Counted from the first letter of the stretch, positions 33,769 to 42,490 are shown. The stretch: DNA of 64,000 bases from Opitutaceae bacterium (GCA_016794785.1 JAEUHC010000004.1:1-64000); one strand, 5' to 3'. Numbers and translations: made by a program. Notes: a model not told the origin generated them from the letters alone.

Positions 33769-33802
33769 GGTCTTTGGGTGTGGAAGGGCTGTCGGGGGCT
33801 GA

Positions 33803-34054
33803 TCAAGCCGGCGCGGCGGTGGCGGGCGCGGCTTTGGGCGGGAGGACGGGCAGCGCGCCGGGCTTGCCGTGACGGACGGCGGCGGCCTGGTTGCTGGCGG
33901 CGATGTCAGCGAGGACTTCCTTGCGGAAGATCGCGATGTTGCGGGGGGCTTCGATGCCGATTTTCACGGTGTCGCCCTCGATGCGGGTGATGCGGATTTC
34001 AATCGAGTCACCGATGACGATGGCCTCGTTGACCCGGCGGGATAGAACGAGCAT
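33803..34054 (-). CDS. csrA: Carbon storage regulator, flagellin translational control
   Basis: 83 residues. The first 45 are standard CsrA ([38 protein letters not shown]), including Leu4 and Arg44 region residues that bind GGA in mRNA leaders. After that comes an alanine/proline-rich tail of about 30 residues, longer than in E. coli. In Bacillus-like circuits FliW binds CsrA and relieves its repression of flagellin mRNA; the neighbours here are exactly fliW and fliC. Gene order and gaps suggest one transcript. Confidence 0.93.
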   Translation of the reverse strand: MLVLSRRVNEAIVIGDSIEIRITRIEGDTVKIGIEAPRNIAIFRKEVLADIAASNQAAAVRHGKPGALPVLPPKAAPATAAPA

Positions 34055-34066
34055 GGCGAGTGTGGC

Positions 34067-34534
34067 TCAGGCGATGCGGGTGAGGACGGGGGCCTGCGGC
34101 GTCTCGACCAGCGCGTGATGAGCGCTGTAACGGGAGTAGTTCGAGATGACCAGCTGGCGGCCAACGCGGGTGCGGCGGTTGACGACGAGCGGCCCGATGA
34201 GGTTGACGGTCGCCTCGACTGGATCGCGGCGCCGGAGGGTGACGACATTGAGAATCATCGCCTCGGCGGGATCACGGAGATCGAGGTCCTCGGCGTCGGC
34301 GTCGAAGATCTCGGGCTCGTAGCCAGGGACGATGCCGCCCGGCTCGATCACGACGAAGTGCAATTCTTCGGCGTCGTTGCGGAGCTTCATCCACAGGAAC
34401 GGAAGGTGGTCCGGGAGGTAAAGGAGCTCGGCCCGGCGATAGGCGCCGAACCCGATGAGACCCTGCGGCAGGATGAGCTGGTTGCTCGGCGCCGAGTCGA
34501 ACGTGCTGGGGTAGATGTCAGGAATGACCTTCAT
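34067..34534 (-). CDS. fliW: Flagellar assembly factor FliW
   Basis: 155 residues. The family core is visible: LPQGLIGFGAYRRAELLYLPDHLPFLWM, VIEPGGIVPGYEPEIFDAD, VVTLRRRDPVEATVNLIGPLVVNRRTRVGRQLVI. FliW binds CsrA allosterically and also flagellin, coupling flagellin level to its translation. It lies 12 bases upstream of csrA and is followed by fliC, the complete FliW-CsrA-flagellin control set. Confidence 0.93.
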   Translation of the reverse strand: MKVIPDIYPSTFDSAPSNQLILPQGLIGFGAYRRAELLYLPDHLPFLWMKLRNDAEELHFVVIEPGGIVPGYEPEIFDADAEDLDLRDPAEAMILNVVTLRRRDPVEATVNLIGPLVVNRRTRVGRQLVISNYSRYSAHHALVETPQAPVLTRIA

Positions 34535-34569
34535 GGTGATGCGGGTTTGATTTCAAAAATTGCGGGCGT

Positions 34570-35466
34570 TCAGCGGATATAGTCGAGGAGCGAGATGCGC
34601 ATGATGTTGGCGGCCGATTGGAGCGCGGCCTGGTAGGCGGTCTGGCTCTGGTTGAGGCGCACGATGGTGGTGGGCAGGTCGGCGTCCGTCTCGCCGGAGA
34701 CGAGCTGCTCGAGGTTCTGCGCGCGGTCGAGGAGCTGGGCGCGGTTGGCCTCGATGCGGGTCTGCACGCCGCCGTGCTCAGCCAGCGAGGAGACGAGGAG
34801 GTCCTCGCTGGTGATGAGGTCCGACTGTGCGGTGCGGATGGCGGCGGTGTCGTTGGCGTTGAGCGCATCGCGCAAGGCGACGAGGCGGTTGATGAAATCG
34901 CCGATGCCGGCGTTGGTGGCGCCGGGGGTGCCGGGCGTGATGGAGGAGTTTTCCGAGATCTGCACGGCGGCCCGCTCGGAATTTCCGACGTAGGCGGCCG
35001 CGGTGATCACGCCGTTGGCATCGCGCGTGGCGGTGAAGGGCGCGGCATCGATCGCGGTGCCGGCAAAAACATAGTCGTTCCGAAAGCGGGTATTGGCAAA
35101 CTGGAGCGTCTGCTCGAGCAGCTGATTGACCTCGGAGGCGTAGGCGCGGTTGGCGTCGGGGTTGAGCGAACCGGTGCCGAGCGTGCCGATCTCGCCGGCG
35201 CGATCAGAGATTTTCTTCAGCTGCTGGAGGCCGCCGAAGGAGGCCTGGCTGAGCTCGAGCGCGCGGTCGAGATTGCGCTGGAACTGCGTGAGCGCGCGCT
35301 GCTCGGTCTCGAGGGCCAGCACGCGGCCGACCGCGGGCGCGTCGTCCTCGGGCAGGAAGATGCGCTGGCCGGTCGCGACCTGCGTCTGAAGCTTGGACTG
35401 CTGGCTGCCCAGATTCTGGATCTGGCGGAGCATGTTTTCCGAAAGCATGTTGGTCGTGACGCGCAT
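34570..35466 (-). CDS. flgL: Hook-filament junction protein FlgL
   Basis: 298 residues. The N-terminus MRVTTNMLSENMLRQIQNLGSQ and ALSQASF-like helices match FlgL; the C-terminal NQSQTAYQAALQSAANIMRISLLDYI is the flagellin-like assembly end. FlgL sits between FlgK and the flagellin filament. It follows flgK by 14 bases and precedes fliW by 35 bases. Length is near the family norm. Confidence 0.92.
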   Translation of the reverse strand: MRVTTNMLSENMLRQIQNLGSQQSKLQTQVATGQRIFLPEDDAPAVGRVLALETEQRALTQFQRNLDRALELSQASFGGLQQLKKISDRAGEIGTLGTGSLNPDANRAYASEVNQLLEQTLQFANTRFRNDYVFAGTAIDAAPFTATRDANGVITAAAYVGNSERAAVQISENSSITPGTPGATNAGIGDFINRLVALRDALNANDTAAIRTAQSDLITSEDLLVSSLAEHGGVQTRIEANRAQLLDRAQNLEQLVSGETDADLPTTIVRLNQSQTAYQAALQSAANIMRISLLDYIR

Positions 35467-35480
35467 GGAAGAATGGCGGG

Positions 35481-36896
35481 TTAGACGCGGCCGAGACGGT
35501 TGACGACACCATCAAGCAGTTCGTCGAGCACGGTGAACACGCGCGACGAAGCCTGGAAGGAGCGCTGGTATTTCACGAGGTTGGCCATCTCCTCGTCGAG
35601 CGAGACACCGCTGACGGCGTCGCGCTGGCCGCGCACGAGGCGCTCGATGTTGGCCTGATCCTCGGCGCGCGAGGTGGCGGTGGCGATCGCCTCGCCGAGC
35701 TTGATGACGCTGCTGCCGAAGAAGCTGGAGAGCGTGCCGTCGATCACATCGCCGCCGGCGGTGGAAAAGGTCTGGTTTGCGATGGCCGCGACGGCGAGGG
35801 CGATGGTGTTGCTGCCCGCGGCGCCGCCATCGCTGGCCTTGAGGTTGGCCGCGGTGACGGAGGAATCGACGCGGATGGCCCCGGCGGTGAGGCCGCCGGC
35901 GTTGAAGAAGTCGCCCGTGGTGCCCGTCGGGTTGTAGGCGGCGTTGACCGCGGTCACGAGCTGGTTGGCCAGCTGGTCGAGTTCAGTGCGCAGCGTGGCG
36001 ATGGCGCCATCGCGCGCGGTGAGCGAGCCGTGCACTGATCCCGCATTGAGCGCGAGAGCGGTGGCGGGCGAGCCCGCGGTGAGGCCGGTGCCGGTGAAGG
36101 CCACGCTGCCCTGCACGGTCGCGTAGTTGACGAGGACAACATCGTTGCCGAGTCCGTCCTTGGCCGTGACCTGGAGCTGGCCGTTGGGCGCCTCCGTGTA
36201 GGAAATCGGGAGTTTAGCCGACAATTGCTCGAGGCGGGCCTGCCGTTGATCGCGGAGATCGATGGCGGATCCGGGCGCATGGAGCTCGAAGCGTCCGATC
36301 TGGATGTTGAGGTCGGCGATGGCGGAGAGAGTGCGGTTGATGTCCGCGACGTCATTGGTGATCGAGGCATCGATGTCGGTCTGCACGCGGGCGAGGCGTG
36401 TGTCCGCAAGTTGGAAACGATCGGTGAGGATGCCGGCTTTTTGCAGGAGGGTCTGGCGCTCGCCATCGTCGGTCGGGCGGGCGGCGAAACTCTGGAAGGC
36501 GTTGAAGAAATCGTCGATGGCGGCGGCGACGCCGTTGCCGCTCGCCGCGCCCGTGGCGCTCGCGCTCGTCGAGCGGTCGATGCTCTCGCCGAGGCTGGCC
36601 TGCGCGCGGCGGTAGGCCGACTGCTGGGCCTCGTAGGAAGACTTGAGGCCGACCTCGCGGACGACCTGGCGGTCGAGCAGAATATCGCGCAGCTGTTCGA
36701 CGCCCATCGCCTCGAGGCCAAGGCTCTCGGGCCCCATCGGCGTCTCGATCATGCCGCGGTCGCCGTAGATGACGCGCTGGCGCGCATAGTCCGGGTTGTT
36801 GACGTTGGCGAGGTTCTTGCCCGTGAGTTCGATCGCCCGGCTGTGCGCGGTGAGCGCTTTGACCGTCGTGTTGATACTGGCGTAAAGGCCGGGCAT
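35481..36896 (-). CDS. flgK: Hook-filament junction protein FlgK
   Basis: 471 residues. The start MPGLYASINTTVKALTAHSRAIELTGKNLANVNNPDYARQ is typical of axial proteins, with GVEQLRDILLDRQV after it. The C-terminus GVSLDEEMANLVKYQRSFQASSRVFTVLDELLD is the conserved FlgK end. FlgK is the first junction protein above the hook. It is shorter than the roughly 550-residue enterobacterial form, mainly in the variable middle. Confidence 0.93.
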   Translation of the reverse strand: MPGLYASINTTVKALTAHSRAIELTGKNLANVNNPDYARQRVIYGDRGMIETPMGPESLGLEAMGVEQLRDILLDRQVVREVGLKSSYEAQQSAYRRAQASLGESIDRSTSASATGAASGNGVAAAIDDFFNAFQSFAARPTDDGERQTLLQKAGILTDRFQLADTRLARVQTDIDASITNDVADINRTLSAIADLNIQIGRFELHAPGSAIDLRDQRQARLEQLSAKLPISYTEAPNGQLQVTAKDGLGNDVVLVNYATVQGSVAFTGTGLTAGSPATALALNAGSVHGSLTARDGAIATLRTELDQLANQLVTAVNAAYNPTGTTGDFFNAGGLTAGAIRVDSSVTAANLKASDGGAAGSNTIALAVAAIANQTFSTAGGDVIDGTLSSFFGSSVIKLGEAIATATSRAEDQANIERLVRGQRDAVSGVSLDEEMANLVKYQRSFQASSRVFTVLDELLDGVVNRLGRV

Positions 36897-36916
36897 GGCA
36901 GGAGTGGGAGTGGCGG

Positions 36917-37414
36917 TTAACCGGCGACCTCGAGGGTGCGCGCGGGCGCGGCGACAGCGACGGCCACGCGGCCGGCGGGCGAATAGGTCTTGGTGAAGGA
37001 CTGCGGGCGGAGGTGCTGGAGCGTCTCCTGGTGCACCTCCACGGCGCGGGCGAGCAACGTGTGGTTGTGGCGGCTGGTGCGGCGCACCCGGTGGATGAGG
37101 AGATTGACCTCGCTGATGAGGGCCTCAAGCAGCGGGCGCGCGTCGGCCTCGATGGCGGGCAGGAGGGAACGGAGCGTGGCCCCCGGGGCTTCGCCACACT
37201 GGGTGGCAAACGTGGAGACGGTCTGCTCGCGGCGGACCCGGCTCTCGGATGCGGCGCGGGTCTGGGTCTCGATTTCGTTGGCGCAACGCAGGACGGTGTT
37301 GGCGTCGCGGTCGAAGAGGCTGCGCTGCTGGGTCTCCATGAGGTGCAGCAGACCGCCGTAATCGGCGAGCTCGGCCCGGAGACAGTCGGCGATTTGTTGC
37401 CAGTGAATGCTCAT
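36917..37414 (-). CDS. flgN: Flagellar export chaperone FlgN
   Basis: 165 residues, mostly helical, with an FlgN-like core: IADCLRAELADYGGLLHLMETQQRSLFDRD and NHTLLARAVEVHQETLQHL. FlgN binds FlgK and FlgL and delivers them to the export gate. Position directly upstream of flgK supports the call. It overlaps flgJ by four bases. FlgN is poorly conserved in sequence, so context matters here. Confidence 0.8.
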   Translation of the reverse strand: MSIHWQQIADCLRAELADYGGLLHLMETQQRSLFDRDANTVLRCANEIETQTRAASESRVRREQTVSTFATQCGEAPGATLRSLLPAIEADARPLLEALISEVNLLIHRVRRTSRHNHTLLARAVEVHQETLQHLRPQSFTKTYSPAGRVAVAVAAPARTLEVAG

Positions 37415-37773
37415 GTGGATTGCGGCGCGGTGGGCGCCGGGTTGTTCGCCGCGGGCGCGACGGGTTGGGCGGCGGCTTCGCCGCGGGGGGTGAGCTGGCG
37501 CTGAATCATCTGGCCGAGACCGAGGCCGGGGCCGGCGGTGAGTTTTTGGGAGAGGATGTCGGTGAGCATGTCGCCGTAAACGCTGCCGGAGACGCCGCCC
37601 TTTTCGCCGCCGAGCATCGACGACATGGTCTTGCCGAGGAGCTGGCGCACGAGCACGGCCTCGAATTGCTGCGCGACCGCGACGCGCTGGGTCGCAGGGT
37701 CGGCGTTGCGCATCGCCGCGCCGTTGAAGGCGGTCGGCGCGGTCGCGGTGGAAAGGAGCGGGGCGACGTTCAT
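37411..37773 (-). CDS. flgJ: Rod-binding protein, FlgJ N-terminal domain only
   Basis: 120 residues. It has the FlgJ rod-cap core VAQQFEAVLVRQLLGKTMSSM, GSVYGDMLTDILSQKL. The C-terminal muramidase domain of proteobacterial FlgJ is missing, as in many non-enterobacterial lineages; another enzyme must cut peptidoglycan for the rod. It overlaps flgN by four bases and follows flgI by two bases. Confidence 0.88.
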   Translation of the reverse strand: MNVAPLLSTATAPTAFNGAAMRNADPATQRVAVAQQFEAVLVRQLLGKTMSSMLGGEKGGVSGSVYGDMLTDILSQKLTAGPGLGLGQMIQRQLTPRGEAAAQPVAPAANNPAPTAPQST

Positions 37774-37775
37774 GC

Positions 37776-38897
37776 TCAGTTGATGACGAGCTCCGCCTGG
37801 AGGGCGCCCGAACGTTTCAGGGTTTGAAAGATCGCCATCATCTCGCGCGTGGAGACGCCGAGGGCATTGAGGGCGGCGGCGAGGCGCTCGATGGTCGGCG
37901 GCTCGTTGATAATCTGGAAGCCGCCCTTGGACTCATTGACGTCGGTCTTGGTGCTCTGGGCCGCGGCGGTCTGCCCGCCGCTGAAGGCGTTGGGCTGGCT
38001 GATGCCGACGTTGGAACTGACTGTGATCGTGAGTGAGCCGTGGGCGATCGCGACCTGCGAGAGCCGCACGGTCGAGGTGGCGACGATGGTGCCGGTGCGC
38101 TCGTTGATGACGATGCGGGCGAGGGTGTCGGGCGAGGCCTGAATCTGGCCGAGCTCGGCGATGAAGGCGACGTCGCGGCCGCGGTAGGAGGCGGGCAGCT
38201 GCACGGCAATCGTGGCGGCATCGATGGGGAGCGCGGAAGCCTCCCACTTCAGGTTGATCGCGTCGGCCATGCGGGCCGCCGACGTAAAATCGGGATTGTG
38301 CAGGAGAAGGCGGACGGTGTTGTCGCGCACAAAGGTCGCCGGGATCTCGCGCTCCACGATGCCGCCGGAGGAAACGTTGCCGACCGTCGGATGATTCTTC
38401 TGCACGGTGGAGCCCCCTGCCCCGCCGGCGCCGCCGAGGAAGCCGCCCACAGCGACCGGGCCCTGAGCGACGGCGTAGACGCGGCCATCCGCACCGAGCA
38501 GCGGAGTCTGGAGGAGCACGCCGCCCTGGAGAGTCTTGGCATCACCCATGGAGGCGACGTGGACATCAATGCGCGAGCCGGGCTTCATGAACGGTCCGAT
38601 CTCGGTCGTGATCATGACCGCGGCGGCATTCTTCGCCTTGAGATCGGCGGCGCTGACCGTGAGGCCGTAGCGCTGGAGAAGGTTGGCGACGCTGCGCAGC
38701 GTGGCGATGGCGTTGCTGTCGCCGTCGCCGGCCAGGCCGACGACCAAGCCGTAACCGACGAGCTGATTCTCGCGGCCGCCCTCTACGAGGGTGAGGTCCT
38801 TGAGACGGGAGGCGCGCAGCGAAGCCGTGCAGCCGAGCGCGAGAATCGCGGCGAGGACGACGCGGAGGGCGGGAGTTTTGCAGAGCGTGAACATCAT
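37776..38897 (-). CDS. flgI: Flagellar P-ring protein FlgI
   Basis: About 373 residues with a signal peptide (VVLAAILALGCTASLRA) followed by RLKDLTLVEGGRENQLVGYGLVVGL, the FlgI start. Other blocks are GSRIDVHVASMGDAKTLQGGVL, FVRDNTVRLLLHNPDF and VVINERTGTIVA-like RIVINERTGTIV. FlgI forms the peptidoglycan ring around the rod, which implies a Gram-negative envelope. Start is ATG 38897 or three codons nearby; the upstream codon 38918 adds seven unlikely residues. Confidence 0.93.
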   Translation of the reverse strand: MMFTLCKTPALRVVLAAILALGCTASLRASRLKDLTLVEGGRENQLVGYGLVVGLAGDGDSNAIATLRSVANLLQRYGLTVSAADLKAKNAAAVMITTEIGPFMKPGSRIDVHVASMGDAKTLQGGVLLQTPLLGADGRVYAVAQGPVAVGGFLGGAGGAGGSTVQKNHPTVGNVSSGGIVEREIPATFVRDNTVRLLLHNPDFTSAARMADAINLKWEASALPIDAATIAVQLPASYRGRDVAFIAELGQIQASPDTLARIVINERTGTIVATSTVRLSQVAIAHGSLTITVSSNVGISQPNAFSGGQTAAAQSTKTDVNESKGGFQIINEPPTIERLAAALNALGVSTREMMAIFQTLKRSGALQAELVIN

Positions 38898-38938
38898 GTT
38901 CGGTGGAATCCGTTCCAAATCCTGGGGACGAATCCGGT

Positions 38939-39598
38939 TCAGAGGGGGCGGAGTTTTTCGTAGACCTTGGCGAGCCAGCCACGCTTCTGCGCGTCGGTGA
39001 GCGAGCCCTCGGAGTGGAACTCGACCCGCGCATCGGCGATGTTGGTCGAGACGACGCTGTTTTCGCGTGAGATGTCGTCGGCGCGGACGATGCCGCGGAG
39101 GACGACGTATTGGGTCTCGCCGGAGAAGGTGACGACGCGCACGCCCTCGACGACGAGGTTGCCGTTGGGCAGCACATCCGTGACGAGCACGGCGGCGCGG
39201 GCGGAGAGGCTCTGGGTGTTGCTGACATCGCCGCCACCGGAGTAGCTGGCTTTACCGGACCCGCTCGAACCGGGGAGCTGGCCGCCGCGCGCCGTGCCCA
39301 CACCGGCATAGACGAAGCGGGCGATGGCATCCTCCAGGGAGGATTCGCGCTTGGAAGACTTGTTCTGCGAGCTCTGCGCGACGGCGGACTCGGCGACGAC
39401 AATGGTGAGGATGTCGCCCTTGGCCCCGGCCTTGCGGTCGGCAAACATGCTGCGTCCGCTCTGGCCGCCGGAGGTCCACAGCGAGTCGGCCCGGACCGGA
39501 GATATAAATGCAACGGCGGCGGCGCCGAGGAGCAGCGCGCCGGTAGCGCGAGAGACGGACAGCGAGCGGAAAGGACGGGCGGTGCGAGGAGTTTTCAC
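38939..39598 (-). CDS. flgH: Flagellar L-ring protein FlgH, no lipobox
   Basis: 219 residues from GTG at 39598. After a leader (GALLLGAAAVAFISPVRA) the FlgH body is clear: DSLWTSGGQSGRSMFADRKAGAKGDILTIVV, the polar ESS(LED) region, and VLPNGNLVVEGVRVVTFSGETQYVVLRGIVR. The Cys that carries the lipid in classical FlgH is absent: the leader ends FISPVRADS, which looks like signal-peptidase-I cleavage. The start codon choice is supported by frame and the leader; the upstream flgA stop is 11 bases away. Confidence 0.88.
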   Translation of the reverse strand: MKTPRTARPFRSLSVSRATGALLLGAAAVAFISPVRADSLWTSGGQSGRSMFADRKAGAKGDILTIVVAESAVAQSSQNKSSKRESSLEDAIARFVYAGVGTARGGQLPGSSGSGKASYSGGGDVSNTQSLSARAAVLVTDVLPNGNLVVEGVRVVTFSGETQYVVLRGIVRADDISRENSVVSTNIADARVEFHSEGSLTDAQKRGWLAKVYEKLRPL

Positions 39599-39609
39599 AG
39601 GAGAGATAT

Positions 39610-40362
39610 TCAGAAGCGGACTTGCACGCGGCTCTCGTCGACGACGAGGGCGGAGAAATTTTTGCGAGACTCGGGATTGCGCACCGTGATGGTGTCGCCC
39701 TGCGCGCCGTTCTCCATCGCGAGCGCCTTCATGGTGACGAGGAGCGGGCCATCGGTGGCGGTGACTTCGATCAAATCGCCCTTGCGGACAAGCGGGCGGC
39801 GGGCGACGTCGCGCCAGGTGAGCATGCGGCCGGCGGAAACCGCGCGGGCATAGACATACGAGCGGTCGCCCACCGAGGCGGGCAAGGCCTCGCGGTCGCG
39901 GAAAAGATCGACGCGACGGGCCTCGAGCGCGGCGGCATCGAACGCAGCGCCGACCGCGACCGGTTGGCGGGCGGCCCAAGCGTCGCGCCAAAGCTGGGCC
40001 CGGATGATAAAGTTAACCTCCGCGTGTTGGACGCCATCGGCGAGGATGCGGGCGCGGAGCATCATCGACGAGGTCGCGACCTGAGGAAACTCGATGATGT
40101 CCAGATCCCAAACGAGCGCCGTGCGCGTCGGCGCGGTCCAGGGGCGGAGCAGCTCGAGCTGCAAGTCGCCCTCAAGATTAAAATGGGAAACGAGCGCGCG
40201 AGTAAGGCCGGCGACGACCTGCTCGCGGGTGAAGGTCTTGCCCGCGTTTTCCTGCGCGGCGGCTGGCACCGTCTCGGCGCGCAGCCAGGCGGGGCTCGCG
40301 AGCGAGGCGGCCGCGGCGGCGGCAAGAATGAGGGAGAGGCGGGTGCGGGTGAACGTGCTCAT
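39610..40362 (-). CDS. flgA: Flagellar P-ring assembly chaperone FlgA
   Basis: 250 residues with a signal peptide (LSLILAAAAAASLASPAWLRA). The C-terminal half carries the SAF/ChapFlgA domain: YVYARAVSAGRMLTWRDVARRPLVRKGDLIEV and the final ENGAQGDTITVRNPESRKNFSALVVD. FlgA helps FlgI assemble in the periplasm. Its start overlaps the flgG stop by one base, so the genes are coupled. Confidence 0.88.
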   Translation of the reverse strand: MSTFTRTRLSLILAAAAAASLASPAWLRAETVPAAAQENAGKTFTREQVVAGLTRALVSHFNLEGDLQLELLRPWTAPTRTALVWDLDIIEFPQVATSSMMLRARILADGVQHAEVNFIIRAQLWRDAWAARQPVAVGAAFDAAALEARRVDLFRDREALPASVGDRSYVYARAVSAGRMLTWRDVARRPLVRKGDLIEVTATDGPLLVTMKALAMENGAQGDTITVRNPESRKNFSALVVDESRVQVRF

Positions 40363-41144
40363 CAGCGTTTCATGTTGGCGATGTTCTGGAGCATCTCGTC
40401 CGAGGTCTGGATCGACTTGGAGTTAATCTCGTAGGCGCGCTGGGCGACGATGAGGTTCACCATCTCCTCCACGATGTTCACATTGGAGGCCTCGATGTAG
40501 CCCTGCACGGTGCGGCCGTAGCCTTGTTCGCCCGGCTTGCCGACCTCGGGCGTGCCGGAGGCGGCGGTCTCCTCATACAAATTGCCACCGAGGCTGCGGA
40601 GGCCGGCGGGATTGGCGAAGCGCGCGAGCGTGATCGAGAAACGCTGGGTGCCATTGGCGCTCTGCACGCTCACCGAACCATCTTCCGCGACGGCGACACT
40701 CGTGGCGCCGGGCGGGATGGGTTGGAAGCCGCTGAGAATCGGCAGACCGTCGACCGTGACGACCTGGCCCTGCGCGCTGAGCTTGAACGAGCCGGCGCGG
40801 GTGAAGCCCACGGTGCCGTCGGGCCGCTGCACCTCGAAGAAGCCGTCGCCTTGGATAGCGATGTCGAGCTTCTCGCCGGTGTTGGTGAGCTGGCCCTGCG
40901 TGAAAACCTTGGAGGTCGCGGCGACGCGCGAGCCGTTGCCGACCTCGACGCCGGTGGGCACGAGGTTGCCGCCGCCGGAATCGGTGCCCGAGGCGCGAGG
41001 CTTCTGGTAGAGCAGATCCTGAAACTCGATCTTGCTGCGCTTGAAACCGGGGGTGTTCACGTTCGCGAGATTGTTCGCGATCGTGTTCAGGTTGAGCTGT
41101 TGCGCCTCCATGCCGGTGGCGGCTGAGTAGAGCGAGAGATTCAT
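40362..41144 (-). CDS. flgG: Distal rod protein FlgG
   Basis: 260 residues, the standard FlgG length. N-terminal MNLSLYSAATGMEAQQLNLNTIANNLANVNTPGFK and C-terminal QRAYEINSKSIQTSDEMLQNIANM are the axial-protein heptad ends. The middle DIAIQGDGFFEVQRPDGTVGFTRAGSF is FlgG-specific. It builds the distal rod that passes the L and P rings. flgF lies 154 bases upstream. Confidence 0.95.
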   Translation of the reverse strand: MNLSLYSAATGMEAQQLNLNTIANNLANVNTPGFKRSKIEFQDLLYQKPRASGTDSGGGNLVPTGVEVGNGSRVAATSKVFTQGQLTNTGEKLDIAIQGDGFFEVQRPDGTVGFTRAGSFKLSAQGQVVTVDGLPILSGFQPIPPGATSVAVAEDGSVSVQSANGTQRFSITLARFANPAGLRSLGGNLYEETAASGTPEVGKPGEQGYGRTVQGYIEASNVNIVEEMVNLIVAQRAYEINSKSIQTSDEMLQNIANMKR

Positions 41145-41298
41145 GCGCGGTTCATGTTAAAGTTCATCGCCACCGAGGCCGCTGCGAGGGCCATCGCGAC
41201 TGGGGCCGGCGCGCCCCCTATGCGCGCGCGGCCGGTCAGTCGTGATTGCGGTTGTCTGCCTGGGGAAGTCATGGGAAGTGCGGGTGCGTCGTCGCGGC

Positions 41299-42051
41299 TC
41301 AACCGAGCGCCTCGAGCGTTTTGCCCATCTGCTCGTCGACGGTCTTGATGATTTTGTCGTTGGCCTCGTAGGCGCGGGAGATGAGGACGAGGTCCACCAT
41401 TTCGCGGAGCGCGCTCACGTTGCTGCCCTCGAGGTAGCCCTGCATCAGCTCGGGTTTCTCGACCGGCGTGGGAGCGCCGGCGCTGCCCGGAAGGAAGTAG
41501 CCGCCCGGCTGGTGCTGGAGGAGCGCGGTGTTGGCGAACTTCTGCACTGAGAGACGACCGATGGTGGTGTCGCCTTGGACAACGGTGCCGTCGGGATTGA
41601 TGACGAGGTTGCCGCCCCCCGCGATCATCGTGATGGGCGAACCGCCCTCCGTGAGGACCGCGGAGCCGTCACCGGTGACGAGAGTGCGGTCGGACTTGAT
41701 CGCGAAGGAGCCGGAGCGCGTGTAAGCCCGCGAACCGTCCTCACGCTGCACTTCGAAAAAACCTTCGCCAGCGATGGCCACATCCAGCTCGCGGCGCGTC
41801 GCCTGGGTTTCGCCGGGCTTGAAGCTCAGGCTCTGGTTGATGCGCGGAAACGCCATCTGCATCGCCGTCTCGCCCCCCTTCCGGCCGCCACCACGCTCGG
41901 TCAGAATCTCGCCGCCCATCTCCGCGGAGAAATTTACCACGCGCTTCTTGTAGCCGATAGTCTGGCTGGCGGTGATATTCTGGGAGACGGATTCCTGCCA
42001 ACGCTCAAGCGCCGAGAGGGCGGAAGCACTTTGGTAGATGCCGATGTTCAT
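41299..42051 (-). CDS. flgF: Proximal rod protein FlgF
   Basis: 250 residues. The axial start MNIGIYQSASALSALERWQESVSQNITASQTIGYKK, core DVAIAGEGFFEVQREDGSRAYTRSGSF and end ISRAYEANDKIIKTVDEQM place it in the FlgF/FlgG family; its position before flgG makes it FlgF. It is the first gene of the third flagellar transcript and follows an AT-rich gap of about 200 bases. Confidence 0.9.
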   Translation of the reverse strand: MNIGIYQSASALSALERWQESVSQNITASQTIGYKKRVVNFSAEMGGEILTERGGGRKGGETAMQMAFPRINQSLSFKPGETQATRRELDVAIAGEGFFEVQREDGSRAYTRSGSFAIKSDRTLVTGDGSAVLTEGGSPITMIAGGGNLVINPDGTVVQGDTTIGRLSVQKFANTALLQHQPGGYFLPGSAGAPTPVEKPELMQGYLEGSNVSALREMVDLVLISRAYEANDKIIKTVDEQMGKTLEALG

Positions 42052-42253
42052 GGTTGCCGGCCATATTGCTAACGGCGTGCCCGGAATACCAATAGCACCT
42101 TAACCACTTGATTTTCCGATTATTAAACTTTTCTAAACTAGGATAAATCACCAATCGACACCTAGCCGGCAAAAACCCCAGCGATCAGCGGCAGCTTTTG
42201 CCGAGCTTGAGACAGCCCTCCCTGTCTCAAGCCTTGGACCTCAACAGCGGAGG
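42052..42253 (-). promoter_or_regulatory. AT-rich leader before flgF, likely promoter
   Basis: About 200 bases between the small CxC gene and flgF on the minus strand. The AT-rich stretch 42110-42160 stands out in this GC-rich window and probably holds a promoter for the flgF-fliC operon. I did not find a convincing -35/-10 pair or a sigma-28 (TAAA-N15-GCCGATAA) site. The hairpin at 42206-42231 probably ends the preceding operon. Confidence 0.4.
42206..42231 (-). terminator. Hairpin ending the flhB-motB operon
   Basis: CTTGAGACAG (42206-42215) pairs perfectly with 42222-42231. A smaller CGGCA/TGCCG hairpin lies on the flgF side. No T-run, but the position after the small CxC gene and before the AT-rich leader fits termination. 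Confidence 0.5.
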
Positions 42254-42490
42254 TCAGCGACCCGCCGAGTAAAGACACTCCACCTCGACGCGCTCGCCAC
42301 AGGCGCAAGTAACGACGAGACGCACGACCTTGTCGCCTTCCTTCACGATCTCGACGTGGGCGCCGGAATCGGCGGTCGAAGCGGCGGCAAATTGCTGCAA
42401 GCCAAGTTGACCGCGTTCGGCGGCAAACTGGGGCGGCGGCCGGAGTTGCTCGGCCATCATGGCCTTCTTGCCCTGCATAAAAGACTTCAT
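42254..42490 (-). CDS. Small CxC protein coupled to motB
   Basis: 78 residues, no recognised family. The N-terminus is basic and methionine-rich (MKSFMQGKKAMMAEQL). The C-terminal half looks folded and well formed (HVEIVKEGDKVVRLVVTCACGERVEVECLY) with a CxC and a third cysteine that could bind zinc. The start overlaps the motB stop by four bases, so it is made with the stator. There is no signal peptide or membrane helix. Confidence 0.65.
   Translation of the reverse strand: MKSFMQGKKAMMAEQLRPPPQFAAERGQLGLQQFAAASTADSGAHVEIVKEGDKVVRLVVTCACGERVEVECLYSAGR

Noticed and set aside
42120..42150. Sigma-28 promoter TAAACTTT...GATAA before flgF
   Set aside because: It lies on the plus strand, away from the flagellar genes, and the spacing is 14 instead of about 18 bases before GATAA.
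42052..42253. Cyclic-di-GMP riboswitch in the flgF leader
   Set aside because: I looked for the class I core and tetraloop receptor wording and did not find them; the region shows only simple hairpins and an AT-rich stretch.
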